Shown: positions 7,143 to 15,392, numbered from the stretch's first letter. The stretch: 15,683 nucleotides of DNA from Caryophanales bacterium UBA782 (GCA_002296455.1 DBJG01000060.1:1-15683), one strand, 5' to 3'. Numbers and translations are program-made. The notes: generated by a model not told the origin, from the sequence alone.

Positions 7143-7556
7143 TTACTTATGCTTCGTTTCTTCGTTCCCCAAATCACGAGAAGAAACAGCTTCTTCTTCT
7201 GGATGAGATTTCGCATATTCCTCCATTTGGCGTTGAAAATCTTCATCGGCTTCCACGGTCAAACGGTGCGATTCGTATTCGGCTGCCTCATGGGCGGTAG
7301 GTTTTGCTTCATTTTTGATGGAACGGGCCTCTTCTTTCACTTCTTCGAGGTTTTTGTTTTCTTCTTCCATTGGGATGGTCAAACGTTCCACTTCTTCTTT
7401 TGCGATTTCTTCGTCCGTTTTCGGCTTTTCCGTGTTTTTAAAATGTGGCGAGTATTTGCGAATCAAAATGACTGCGAGGACAATAAGCCCGAACACCGCT
7501 AGAAGAATTAAAATAATTAACCATGGATTATCCGTCGCATAATCGTAAATAAGCAT
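7143..7556 (-). CDS. Single-pass membrane protein with a long acidic tail (137 aa), function unknown
   Basis: Not recognised. Seen: a short N terminus (about 10 residues) and one strong membrane helix (about 11-33, PWLIILILLAVFGLIVLAVILI). A basic RKYSPHFK stop-transfer patch follows. Then comes about 100 residues of highly charged, Glu-rich, probably coiled-coil or disordered sequence (EEIAKEEVERL...MEEENKNLEEVKEEARSIKNEAK). The likely topology is N-out with a cytoplasmic tail (inference). Start ATG 7556 has GAGG 7 nt upstream, just after the TAG of the Fic-like gene, and the stop is 2 nt before hemW. The three genes therefore form one unit. It could be a membrane scaffold for HemW or the Fic-like protein, but only gene order suggests this. 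Confidence 0.75.
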   Translation of the reverse strand: MLIYDYATDNPWLIILILLAVFGLIVLAVILIRKYSPHFKNTEKPKTDEEIAKEEVERLTIPMEEENKNLEEVKEEARSIKNEAKPTAHEAAEYESHRLTVEADEDFQRQMEEYAKSHPEEEAVSSRDLGNEETKHK

Positions 7557-7568
7557 ATCGTTACCTCA

Positions 7569-9116
7569 CTAATCGTTTTTGCTTTGTTTCACAGGCGTAT
7601 AAACGAATTTGTTCTTCACCTGCAATTTCTTATAGTAACCCTCATTGACGAGTTTTTCCATACTCGTCCTCGCTGTCTCATAAGCGCAGCGCGCGAACCG
7701 CTTGTATTGCTGGATCGAATAATAATGTCCAATCGTGCAGTGATTGGCCAAGAAAGAGGCTTGGCTTCGATTGAGCGAATAATTGCTTTCCAACAAATAA
7801 CGAATGTATTCTTTAATTTCTTTCTCGCTCAGAAGGGAATCTTTTTTCTTCAAGGCAATTTCTTCCCCGTTGGCTTTTAGCATTTCCTCTTTGGTAATGG
7901 TCGGAAGTGCTTCTTTTTTGGGAGGAAGCAGTTTATCTTCATCGGGAGAAACGCTCGACTCAGTAGTCTTTTCGCTTTCTTTTATATGAAGTAAATCTCC
8001 CAATGTTGTTTCTTCTTTTGGTGCCTCATCCGCTTCTTCAAAAAGCGACATTTGCTTCGCTTCCTTATTCGTGATTTCGTGCTTTTGTGTAACGATATCT
8101 TCCTCTTCCTTGGAAAGAGAACGCGCTTCTTTCTCGTATTTGGCTAAATGGATATCGTCAAGAGTTCCTTTTAAAGACAACGCTAGGTCACTTTGTTCTA
8201 GGAATGAGCGCATGAAATAATAGGTAAGGTCTCCCGCTCTTTGCGCGCCGATGAAATAATTGTCTTGCAAAACAGGTTCGATGATGAGTGACTTGCTAAG
8301 TGGCAAATAGAAGGCTTCTTTCCCGAATCCGCCTTCAAAAGCGAGAATGTCTAAAGCGAACAAAGTCGCAATTTCTTCGTTTTTCGAATCGAATGGCTTA
8401 ACGTAAATTAGAAAGAAAAGGCTCGTTAACGCTTTAATGAGCGGTTCTTCATCGGAAGAAAGGAAATGATAAAAATCATCCATCAATCCTTCAATCGAGG
8501 AAGCAGGAGCATATGGATAATCCGCGTCTGTATAAAAAGCGTTTTTGGAAATGCGATTATCAAAATCACCTTGTCGATACCATTTGGTCAAATCATCATC
8601 TTCTTGAAGAAGAGAGGCATACACTTTCGCTAAGAAATTGTCATCGGGTTTTACGGGCGAACCATCCAAGCACATCCTGAGCGTGCGTAAATAATCGCGC
8701 AATTCCTTGTTTTCGCCTTCTCCATTATCGCGATAAGTGCCATTAATAATCGCTTTTAGTGTCAATTCATCCGTCTTTGAGCCATACGCGCGATTGATGC
8801 CGGACATATTTTCGTATAGGAGGGTGCGCTCCATCGCCTGTTTTTCGCTTCCGGGCTCCGCTTTTTTCATAAGATTCACAAGACGAATCAAGTTCTCTGA
8901 GCAACGAGAAGCTTTCTTTAAAATTTCGGGAGTCGCAACATAATAAAACGCCCGTTTCGAGATGCTTTTTAGTCCGAGCGGCTTTTGGTATTCTTTCCGG
9001 TAAGCAAGGATATCTCGCCAATAACCATCGACCAAAGAGGTTTTCAAAGCGTTTTGAAGTTCGCGCTTGCTTAAATATTGCTCATCCGTGTATTGCTTTG
9101 CTAAATCGTTTGCCAT
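7569..9116 (-). CDS. Fic/DOC-fold protein with a degenerate active site and C-terminal winged helix (515 aa)
   Basis: Known Fic enzymes transfer AMP or other phosphates to proteins using HPFx(D/E)GNGR. Seen: the fold landmarks are in order. WYRQGDF (179-185) corresponds to the 'pGxyR' turn. YPYAPASSIEGLMDDFYHFLSS (200-221) corresponds to the 'ppp..v..lm.dl..wl' helix. PLIKALTSLFFLIYVKPF (225-242) corresponds to 'hPliraai.H..F..IHPF'. QDNYFIGAQRAGDLTYYFMRSFL (284-306) matches the Fic ending 'YY.al..a..gDlt.wi.ffl'. At the catalytic loop the sequence is KPFDSKNEE (240-248): His is Lys, Gly-Asn-Gly-Arg is lost, and only Pro-Phe and one Asn remain. A charged linker (about 320-425) leads to a winged-helix-like end (428-510, with ETARTSMEKLVNEGYYKKL). 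It is probably a catalytically dead regulator, possibly DNA-binding (inference). Start ATG 9116 has no SD but a -10 box 6 nt upstream. Confidence 0.7.
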   Translation of the reverse strand: MANDLAKQYTDEQYLSKRELQNALKTSLVDGYWRDILAYRKEYQKPLGLKSISKRAFYYVATPEILKKASRCSENLIRLVNLMKKAEPGSEKQAMERTLLYENMSGINRAYGSKTDELTLKAIINGTYRDNGEGENKELRDYLRTLRMCLDGSPVKPDDNFLAKVYASLLQEDDDLTKWYRQGDFDNRISKNAFYTDADYPYAPASSIEGLMDDFYHFLSSDEEPLIKALTSLFFLIYVKPFDSKNEEIATLFALDILAFEGGFGKEAFYLPLSKSLIIEPVLQDNYFIGAQRAGDLTYYFMRSFLEQSDLALSLKGTLDDIHLAKYEKEARSLSKEEEDIVTQKHEITNKEAKQMSLFEEADEAPKEETTLGDLLHIKESEKTTESSVSPDEDKLLPPKKEALPTITKEEMLKANGEEIALKKKDSLLSEKEIKEYIRYLLESNYSLNRSQASFLANHCTIGHYYSIQQYKRFARCAYETARTSMEKLVNEGYYKKLQVKNKFVYTPVKQSKND

Positions 9117-9122
9117 GCATTC

Positions 9123-9151
9123 ATTTTATTTCATGGGGAAAACGAAAACAA
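9123..9151 (-). promoter_or_regulatory. Promoter of the Fic-like/membrane protein/hemW unit, probably leaderless
   Basis: On the minus strand TTGTTT (9151-9146), a 17-nt spacer and TAAAAT (9128-9123) are followed by 6 nt and then the ATG at 9116. Transcription would start at or next to the A of the start codon. No SD is present (AAATGAATGC precedes the ATG). Confidence 0.6.
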
Positions 9152-9222
9152 CAAAATAACCAAAAAACTACTAATTGATTCTAAATTATCCCGCTATCGC
9201 CGATTCTTTTCTTAAATACGCA

Positions 9223-11034
9223 TTATTTATCATCGTCGATAGAAAGAACGCTCATGAATGCTTCTTGAGGAATCTCAATCGCACCCACGGCTTTCATGCG
9301 CTTTTTGCCCTCTTTTTGCTTTTCAAGAAGCTTCTTTTTCCGTGAGATATCGCCACCATAGCATTTCGCCAAAACGTCTTTTCGCACGGCTTTGATGTCC
9401 GCTCTAGCAATGATTTTGCCATTGATTGCTGCTTGGACAGGAACTTCAAATTGTTGGCGCGGGATGATCTCTTTTAATCGCGAAACGATTTTTAAACTTC
9501 TTTGATAAGCACTCCCACGAAAAACAATCGTACTCAAAGCGTCGACGATTTTGCCGTTTAAAAGAATGTCCATTTTGACGAGATCGCTCTTTTCGTAAGA
9601 ACCGATTTCGTAATCCAAAGAAGCGTATCCTTTCGTCGCACTTTTAAGCGTATCAAAAAAAGAATAAATGATTTCGCTTAATGGGAGGCGGTATTTAACA
9701 ACGACGCGGGTATCATCGAAATAGACTAGATCTTCGTAAATACCACGTCGATCTTGGCAAATTTGCATGACACTCCCCACATATTCTTTCGGTGTCATGA
9801 TAGAAGCGTTCACAAACGGTTCACGAATTTCTTTGATTTTGGTCAAATCAGGGAGTGCGCTTGGGTTATCCAACATCAAAACGCTACCATCAGTCATATG
9901 AATTTCATAATTGACACTTGGCGCCGTTAAGATAAGATTGAGCCCATATTCTTGCTCCAATCGCTCTTGGACGACATCCATATGAAGGAGTCCTAAAAAA
10001 CCGACGCGGAAGCCAAAACCAAGCGCTTCGCTAGCTTCAGCTTCGTATACCAAAGAGGAATCATTTAAGGCTAGTTTCTCTAACGCATCTTTTAGCTCGT
10101 GATAATCATCGCTATAAACAGGGTATAAACCGCAATAAACCATCGGGGCCATCTTTCGATATCCAGGCAAAGGGTTGCTCGTTGGACGATTAGCGTTCGT
10201 GATGGTTTCGCCAGGGATGACGTCTTTGATGTCTTTGATTGTGGCGGTCAAATAGCCGACTTCGCCGCAAGAAAGTTCACCAACGCTGACTTCCGAAGGA
10301 GTGCGAATACCCACTTCTGTCACCGTATATTTTTTATTCGCTGCCATGAGCAAAATCTCATCGCCAACCTTTACAGAGCCATTTTTGACGCGAACCAAAA
10401 CGACGACGCCTCGATAAGAATCGTAATAGCTATCGAAAATCAAGGCTTGTAGAGGTGCATTTTGGTCTCCGCTGGGAGGCGGGACCATCTCAACGATTCG
10501 TTCCAAAACAGTGCTCACGCCTTGGCCGGTTTTCGCGCTGACTGGCAATGCGTCAGAAGCGGGAATCCCGATTTTTTCTTCGAGTTCTTTTTTTGCGAGT
10601 TCTACATTCGCGCTTGGTAAATCGATCTTGTTAATGACCGGTATAATCATTAAATCGTTATCGACCGCCAAATAAGCATTCGCTAAGGTCTGTGCTTGCA
10701 CTCCTTGTGTAGCGTCAACAAGTAGCAAAGCTCCTTCACAAGCTGCCAGGCTTCGAGAAACTTCATAAGAAAAATCGACATGCCCTGGGGTATCAATCAA
10801 ATTGAAAATATAGTCGCCGTATTTTTGAGAATGGTATTTCACCGTGACGGCGTTCAGCTTAATCGTAATACCACGTTCTCTTTCTAGCGGCATATTATCG
10901 AGCATTTGCGCTTTTAAATCGCGTTTTTCCACTGCGCCAGTTAATTCCAGAATACGGTCGCAGAATGTGCTTTTTCCGTGATCGATATGCGCAATTACCG
11001 AGAAATTTCTAATTCTATCAATGTCAAAGGCCAT
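9223..11034 (-). CDS. lepA: Elongation factor 4 (LepA), ribosomal back-translocase GTPase
   Basis: Cytosolic/membrane-associated GTPase that acts on stalled or mistranslocated ribosomes. Seen (603 aa): P-loop AHIDHGKST (15-23), switch region RGITIK (54-59), DTPGH (81-85), NKID (135-138) and SAK at G5. EF-G-like domains II, III and V follow. The LepA-specific C-terminal domain ends in [34 protein letters not shown], a diagnostic stretch absent from EF-G and TypA. The length is canonical. Start ATG 11034 agrees with family starts (a short lead-in before the G domain). It has no SD; TATAAT ends 13 nt upstream, which implies a leader of only about 6 nt. It is separated from the IMPase-like gene by 34 nt and has its own promoter. 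Confidence 0.98.
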   Translation of the reverse strand: MAFDIDRIRNFSVIAHIDHGKSTFCDRILELTGAVEKRDLKAQMLDNMPLERERGITIKLNAVTVKYHSQKYGDYIFNLIDTPGHVDFSYEVSRSLAACEGALLLVDATQGVQAQTLANAYLAVDNDLMIIPVINKIDLPSANVELAKKELEEKIGIPASDALPVSAKTGQGVSTVLERIVEMVPPPSGDQNAPLQALIFDSYYDSYRGVVVLVRVKNGSVKVGDEILLMAANKKYTVTEVGIRTPSEVSVGELSCGEVGYLTATIKDIKDVIPGETITNANRPTSNPLPGYRKMAPMVYCGLYPVYSDDYHELKDALEKLALNDSSLVYEAEASEALGFGFRVGFLGLLHMDVVQERLEQEYGLNLILTAPSVNYEIHMTDGSVLMLDNPSALPDLTKIKEIREPFVNASIMTPKEYVGSVMQICQDRRGIYEDLVYFDDTRVVVKYRLPLSEIIYSFFDTLKSATKGYASLDYEIGSYEKSDLVKMDILLNGKIVDALSTIVFRGSAYQRSLKIVSRLKEIIPRQQFEVPVQAAINGKIIARADIKAVRKDVLAKCYGGDISRKKKLLEKQKEGKKRMKAVGAIEIPQEAFMSVLSIDDDK

Positions 11035-11047
11035 AAAATACGCGGCT

Positions 11048-11053
11048 ATTATA
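11048..11053 (-). promoter_or_regulatory. -10 box of the lepA promoter
   Basis: A perfect TATAAT on the minus strand ends 13 nt before the lepA ATG, in the 34-nt gap after the IMPase-like gene. No good -35 is seen 16-18 nt upstream, where the IMPase-like gene's last codons and stop lie. The predicted leader is about 6 nt and lacks an SD. Confidence 0.5.
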
Positions 11054-11068
11054 CCGATTTCTTCTCTT

Positions 11069-11887
11069 TTAGAGAACTGGGAATTCTTGAATATGACGTT
11101 TCACAATGGCTTGAATCGAAAGGAAATTCTTTAATGAGTTGGTAGCGATGATCGTCATGCTCTTCCGGTTTCGATAGTTTGGCTTTTCTCCGTCTTGCGT
11201 CAATAAAACCCCACCCGCTTCTTGAATGATCAAACTCCCTGAGGCAATACCCCAACTATGAATCGTCAGTTCAAAATACGCATCAATGGAGCCCATCGCT
11301 AAATAAGCAAGTTCGAGCGAGCACGCTCCAAAGCGTCGAAAATCGTTCACATTAAAAAACAAATCAAGGAAGAGTCGGTTCATGGGTTCGCTTAGGTTTT
11401 TGTTTCGCATTGGCATTGCAAAACAAAGAATCGTGTCTTGAAGTGAACGACTCGATACGGATATTTTTCTAGGTTTTTCGTTGTCAAAAGAAAGATAGCT
11501 CCCCTCCCCTTTTACGGCGTATAGAAGCATCTTTTTGCGTGGAAAATAAAGAAGGCTCTCAACGGGTTCATTCCCGTCAAGTAGAGCGATACTAATGCCG
11601 TTTTCGTCGATATTTCGTGCATAATTCGCCGTTCCATCAATGGGGTCAACCACCCAACAATATCGTTCCGTCGGGATTGCCTTGTCTTCTTCTTCGCCAA
11701 GGAACCCACTTCCAGGCAATAAAGAAAGAAGGCCCTTTTTAAGCGTTGCTTGAATTAAGATATCGTTACTTGTGACGGGATCTGCTAGGTCGTTGTTCTT
11801 ATCGCGTAAAGAAAAGCTCTTCTCGTAATAAAGCCGAGCCGCTTCCTTTGCTAAGGCGATTATTTTTTGCATTTCAACAATCATCAT
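11069..11887 (-). CDS. Inositol monophosphatase family protein, motif-3 aspartate replaced (272 aa)
   Basis: Mg/Li-sensitive phosphatase superfamily (IMPase, SuhB, HisN, CysQ). Seen: TSND (39-42, site of the conserved first Asp); GEEE (64-67, metal-binding Glu region); and [15 protein letters not shown] (78-92, with the two metal-binding Asp at 81 and 84). The third motif reads [17 protein letters not shown] (210-226) where the family has WDxAAGxLIxxEAGG. Gly213 is encoded by GGT at 11251-11249, one base from GAT. Loss of this Asp should remove a metal/substrate ligand, so activity may be reduced, altered or absent. Start: AAGGAG lies 5 nt before ATG 11887 (8 nt before a second ATG at 11884), and the gene overlaps the upstream helicase gene by 14 nt. 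The substrate is unknown. Confidence 0.88.
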   Translation of the reverse strand: MMIVEMQKIIALAKEAARLYYEKSFSLRDKNNDLADPVTSNDILIQATLKKGLLSLLPGSGFLGEEEDKAIPTERYCWVVDPIDGTANYARNIDENGISIALLDGNEPVESLLYFPRKKMLLYAVKGEGSYLSFDNEKPRKISVSSRSLQDTILCFAMPMRNKNLSEPMNRLFLDLFFNVNDFRRFGACSLELAYLAMGSIDAYFELTIHSWGIASGSLIIQEAGGVLLTQDGEKPNYRNRKSMTIIATNSLKNFLSIQAIVKRHIQEFPVL

Positions 11888-14222
11888 TTTTTCTCCTTGA
11901 ATAAACATTTTGAAGGCATTCGTCGACTTGTTCTGGTTCTGTGATAACTGAATAATCCGCCCAGCTTCTTCCGAACACATCGCGATAATCTTTTTGAAGA
12001 TACCGGTCGTCAATGAGGAGAGCGACCCCTTTATCCGTCTCGCTTCGAATAAGACGCCCAACCGCTTGCATCACGCGACTGATGCCGGGATCGAGATAAG
12101 CGTATTCAAACCCTTTCCCTTCTTTCCTGTCAAAATGTTCTTTTAAGCGATTTCGTTCATAAGAAATCGTCGGAAGTCCAACCCCAACGACTGCAACCCC
12201 TTCAAGACGATTACCAACAAGGTCAACGCCTTCACTAAAAGAGCCGCCAATCGTAAATAAGCCAACGGAACTATGCGTTGGGTTTTCCTGAAATTCCGAA
12301 AGAAGGATCTTGCGTTCATCCTCATTCATGTTCTTTTCTTGAACAAATTGGGCCGCGTGAAGAAAAGACAATTTATCTTTCATTTCATCAAGATATTCAT
12401 AGCTAGGGAAATAAAGGAAATAGTTGCCGACTTTCGCGTTCACGAAATGTTCCAAGTAACGTGCAACTTCATCCATAGACTTCCTCCGATCTTTATAACG
12501 GGTGGACACCATCGGAGCGACAAGTAAAGAGAAATTCTTTTTCGGAAAAGGAGAAGAAAGTAGCAAATACGGTGCCTTTTCACCATAAATCGCATCCATA
12601 TAGAATGAAATTGGAGATAGAGTCGCAGAGAAAATCGCTCTCGCTTTTACCTTATCTAAGGACTCCCGTAAATAAGAACTAGGATCGAGAGACAATAAGC
12701 GCAACGAAGGGTCTTTTCCTGGCGAAAAATAAAGCAAGGAGTTCTCGCTATATTCATCCAGAAGCGTCGAAAAGCGATAAGCTTCTCGTGAAAAGTTTTT
12801 GTATTCCTCGGATAATTCAGCGTGTTTTTCTTTGATAAGATCTTTCCGATGGTCAAGAAAAGAAGACAACGCACGTTTCGCTTCTTTTGGCAAGGAATCG
12901 TATTCTTTCTCCTCGTTCGTTTCCACTGCTTCTTTTCGAAGAAATTTCTCAAACTTGGTAAGACTTCTTTTTAAGGAGGAAAGCGATTTGCTTTTGAGGG
13001 AACTTTTCGCGCTCTTGGCCATCGATAAAGATAAAGAGGCGCTATACATGCTCGTCGCTCGGTCTACCAGGTTATGCGCCTCGTCGATAAGGACAATCTC
13101 GTGACTTGCGTCTACATCGGGCCCAAAGTAACGCTCCAGACGCACAAACGGATCGAAGAAATAATTGAAATCGCAGATGATAATATCGCTCAGTAAAGAG
13201 AGGTCGAGTTGGAGTTCAAAAGGGCACATCTCATTTTTCTTTGCGACTTCTTTGACATAATCGATGGAAAAACGATGATTTTCCTCCATTTCGTTTTCAA
13301 TGACTGTCCTTAGCTTTTCAAAATAGCCCTTCGCAAAAGGACAATCATCAGGGTTGCAGGATTTGCCTAAACAAAAACACATTTTTTCTTTCGCGCGGAG
13401 CATTGAATCACGGATGTAAAGGCCTTTCTCTTTCAAAAGGGTAATCGCATCAAAAGCACTTTCTCTCCCCGTTGATTTTGCTGTCAAATAGAATATTTTA
13501 TCGTTGGAAGAAAGGGCCAGACTCTTGATGGAAGGGTACAAAGCGCTCATCGTTTTGCCAATACCAGTCGGCGCTTCGCAAAAGAAAGTGCCGCCATTGC
13601 AGCAAATCGAATAAATGAATTTCGCCATTTCTCGCTGCCCAGCTCGGAAATTCGGATATGGGAAAGAAAGCGATTTGACGGATTCCTTCACTCGCTCCTT
13701 ATGAGAAACAATGCGCGTATAAAATGATAAATAACGGTCTAAATATGAATATACGTTCTCTTCTAGCTCCGAAAGAGAAAAGATTTTTTCTTTTCTTAAG
13801 GTCTCATCGTTTAGTTGCGAAAGATAAGTGATGCGGACTCCCATCCGTTTCTCTGCGTGAGCATGGGCGTACATGAGGGCATAGCATATCGCTTGGCCAA
13901 AATGCCATTCGCTTTGCAAAGACGAAAAGTCTTCTAAAGGGGCGACGGTGCTTTTGATTTCGTCAACAAGGGGATAATCACCACCAGTAATGACGCCATC
14001 TGCTCTTCCCTCCAAATGGATTGTGCCCAAAGGGCGATGAAACGTTTCTTCTAATGGAACCTCACTTAGGTATTCCTTACCTTGCTTCTTTTGAAAACTA
14101 GCGTGAAGTTTACTGCCTAATGCCATGGTCTCATCGTTATACACGCGATTGTCGATATCCCCTTTTCGAAGTAAAAAATCGACAACATCATGAACACTCA
14201 AAGACAAATAAATCTCACTCAT
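11874..14222 (-). CDS. PD-(D/E)XK nuclease fused to a Rad3/XPD-like iron-sulfur DNA helicase (782 aa)
   Basis: Probable DNA repair enzyme of the DinG/XPD superfamily 2 group. Seen: an N-terminal RecB/Cas4-type nuclease domain (about 1-185) with GRADGVI (72-78, Asp75), VDEIKST (86-92, Glu88 and Lys90) and HFGQAICYALMYA (107-119). The helicase core follows: Walker A EAPTGIGKT (216-224); a probable 4Fe-4S site with Cys282, Cys284, Cys289 and Cys294 in KMCFCLGKSCNPDDCPFAKGYF; DEAH (380-383); a late GGSFSEGVDL; and motif VI QAVGRLIRSETDKG. This two-domain plan is known from Firmicutes proteins annotated as DinG-like helicases. The Cys spacing differs from classical XPD. Start ATG 14222 has TATAAT ending 7 nt upstream and no SD. 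An in-frame TTG at 14240 lies upstream of that -10 box and was rejected. Confidence 0.88.
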   Translation of the reverse strand: MSEIYLSLSVHDVVDFLLRKGDIDNRVYNDETMALGSKLHASFQKKQGKEYLSEVPLEETFHRPLGTIHLEGRADGVITGGDYPLVDEIKSTVAPLEDFSSLQSEWHFGQAICYALMYAHAHAEKRMGVRITYLSQLNDETLRKEKIFSLSELEENVYSYLDRYLSFYTRIVSHKERVKESVKSLSFPYPNFRAGQREMAKFIYSICCNGGTFFCEAPTGIGKTMSALYPSIKSLALSSNDKIFYLTAKSTGRESAFDAITLLKEKGLYIRDSMLRAKEKMCFCLGKSCNPDDCPFAKGYFEKLRTVIENEMEENHRFSIDYVKEVAKKNEMCPFELQLDLSLLSDIIICDFNYFFDPFVRLERYFGPDVDASHEIVLIDEAHNLVDRATSMYSASLSLSMAKSAKSSLKSKSLSSLKRSLTKFEKFLRKEAVETNEEKEYDSLPKEAKRALSSFLDHRKDLIKEKHAELSEEYKNFSREAYRFSTLLDEYSENSLLYFSPGKDPSLRLLSLDPSSYLRESLDKVKARAIFSATLSPISFYMDAIYGEKAPYLLLSSPFPKKNFSLLVAPMVSTRYKDRRKSMDEVARYLEHFVNAKVGNYFLYFPSYEYLDEMKDKLSFLHAAQFVQEKNMNEDERKILLSEFQENPTHSSVGLFTIGGSFSEGVDLVGNRLEGVAVVGVGLPTISYERNRLKEHFDRKEGKGFEYAYLDPGISRVMQAVGRLIRSETDKGVALLIDDRYLQKDYRDVFGRSWADYSVITEPEQVDECLQNVYSRRKNDDC

Positions 14223-14229
14223 AAAACAT

Positions 14230-14235
14230 ATTATA
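14230..14235 (-). promoter_or_regulatory. -10 box of a leaderless promoter for the helicase/IMPase unit
   Basis: A perfect TATAAT on the minus strand is followed by ATGTTTT and then the ATG at 14222. Transcription would start within 1 nt of the start codon. No convincing -35 is seen 16-18 nt upstream, and no SD is possible. Confidence 0.55.
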
Positions 14236-14362
14236 GTCAATTTTCTAGACCTATATTCTTACGACCTCGTTTTTTAAGAAAGAAAATGCTCAAAAAAACG
14301 CTTATATTTTCCCTTTCAAAGTAAAACATCGAATTATAAAACCACTGTCATTTATTTTTAGG

Positions 14363-14430
14363 TATCAAATGATAGGGTTTTTACGAAATGAATAAATTGA
14401 AATGAACCATTTTTGCATTCGTGATAGCAT
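14363..14430 (+). promoter_or_regulatory. hslO upstream region: inverted repeat and possible extended -10 box
   Basis: The 215-nt divergent gap between the helicase gene and hslO is A/T-rich. It holds an inverted repeat TATCA-AA-TGATA (14363-14374), a possible operator. Just before hslO lies TGA-TAGCAT (hexamer 14425-14430; 4 of 6 to TATAAT with an upstream TG), 7 nt before the ATG at 14438. An alternative TATAAA lies near 14336-14341, about 100 nt from the start codon. None is strong enough to assign with certainty. Confidence 0.35.
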
Positions 14431-14437
14431 TATCGCC

Positions 14438-15367
14438 ATGGATAAAAATAAAGATTATTTTGTACGCGCATACACAGGAAATGGTGAAGTTAGAGCTTTC
14501 GCGATCAATAGCAAACATCTTGTGGAAGAAGCAAGAAAAATTCATAACACTTCGCCAATCGCCACCGCCGCTTTAGGAAGAACGATGTCGGCTGCCCTAA
14601 TGCTAGCAGAGACACTCAAAGACAAAGAAACGCTGACTCTTCTTTTTAAAGGGGATGGACCATTAAAGGAAGTCGTTGCAATCAGTGACGCAAACGCGTG
14701 CGTGAAAGGTTATGTTCAAGGCAAAGGTGTTGTCATGATGCCAAACGCAAGTGGCCACCTAAATGTAGGTGGTGCTTTGGGAAAAGGGACTCTCACTGTT
14801 ATTCGCGATATGCATTTAAAGGAGCCTTATATCTCAACAATTCCTCTTCATAGTGGGGAAATCGCTGATGACTTAACTTATTATTTTGCAACCAGCGAGC
14901 AAACGCCCACTTCGATCGCGCTAGGCGTATTAATGAACAAAGACGCGACCGTTCGTGAAGCAGGCGGCTTCTTTGTTCAGCTTCTTCCTAGCGCAACAGA
15001 GAAAACCATATCGATTTTGGAGTCCAACATTTCGAAAATTCACGCTGTCACGGATTTATTAAAAGAAGGTAAAACTCCAGAAGAAATTCTCGATGTCGTT
15101 TTAACGGGGCTGGAACCGATATTAATTACCGAAGAAAAAGAAGTCCACTATCGTTGCTCTTGTAATAGGGAACGTTTTGAAAAAGTACTCATCGCCTTAG
15201 GGAGAAAAGAACTTAGGGATATGATTCTTGAAGGAAAGCCAATTGAGACCGAATGCGATTTTTGTGGCAAAAAATATATGTTTTCAATTTCTGAACTGCA
15301 GGAGCTATACGACTCGCTAATGCAGCAAAAGACAAATCAAACAAATGAAAAGAGATCCGGGAAATAA
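14438..15367 (+). CDS. hslO: Redox-regulated chaperone Hsp33
   Basis: Cytosolic holdase that is zinc-bound and inactive when reduced. Oxidation and unfolding release the zinc and switch it on. Seen (309 aa): an N-terminal core starting MDKNKDYFVRAYTGNGEVRAFAI; core motifs SPIATAALGRTMSAALMLA and SGEIADDLTYYFATSEQTPT; and the C-terminal switch RCSC...CDFC. The zinc ligands are Cys240, Cys242, Cys273 and Cys276, with a CxC-x30-CxxC spacing typical of the family. Start: ATG 14438 matches the family N terminus (MDxxVRA). An in-frame ATG at 14402 would add 12 atypical residues. Neither has an SD. It is divergent from the helicase gene. The stop codon lies in a hairpin shared with the antisense RNA candidate at 15344-15516. 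A second general chaperone system beside the dnaK operon suits stress defence. Confidence 0.96.
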   Translation: MDKNKDYFVRAYTGNGEVRAFAINSKHLVEEARKIHNTSPIATAALGRTMSAALMLAETLKDKETLTLLFKGDGPLKEVVAISDANACVKGYVQGKGVVMMPNASGHLNVGGALGKGTLTVIRDMHLKEPYISTIPLHSGEIADDLTYYFATSEQTPTSIALGVLMNKDATVREAGGFFVQLLPSATEKTISILESNISKIHAVTDLLKEGKTPEEILDVVLTGLEPILITEEKEVHYRCSCNRERFEKVLIALGRKELRDMILEGKPIETECDFCGKKYMFSISELQELYDSLMQQKTNQTNEKRSGK

Positions 15368-15392
15368 GTCAAATGCTTTTTCCACGGATCTC
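15344..15392 (-). terminator. Terminator-like hairpin of the minus-strand RNA candidate, overlapping the hslO 3' end
   Basis: On the minus strand GAGATCCG (15392-15385), one bulged T, then GGAAA pair with TTTCC and CGGATCTC (15364-15352), a 13-bp stem. TTTTCATTTG follows (from 15351). The hairpin includes the hslO stop codon (15365-15367) in its loop. On the plus strand no U-run follows, so it is directional toward the minus strand. Confidence 0.6.

Noticed and set aside
9117..9222. Terminator or small RNA between lepA and the Fic-like gene
   Set aside because: Only a promoter is visible. No stable stem with a U-run was found in this A/T-rich gap.
11888..12061. N-terminal extension of the IMPase-like protein into the helicase gene
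   Set aside because: A strong AAGGAG just before 11887 sets the start. The extension is the out-of-frame shadow of the helicase's last 60 codons.
14402..14437. Earlier hslO start at ATG 14402
   Set aside because: It has no SD and adds MNHFCIRDSIIA, which has no counterpart in Hsp33. MDKNKDYFVRA at 14438 fits the family start.
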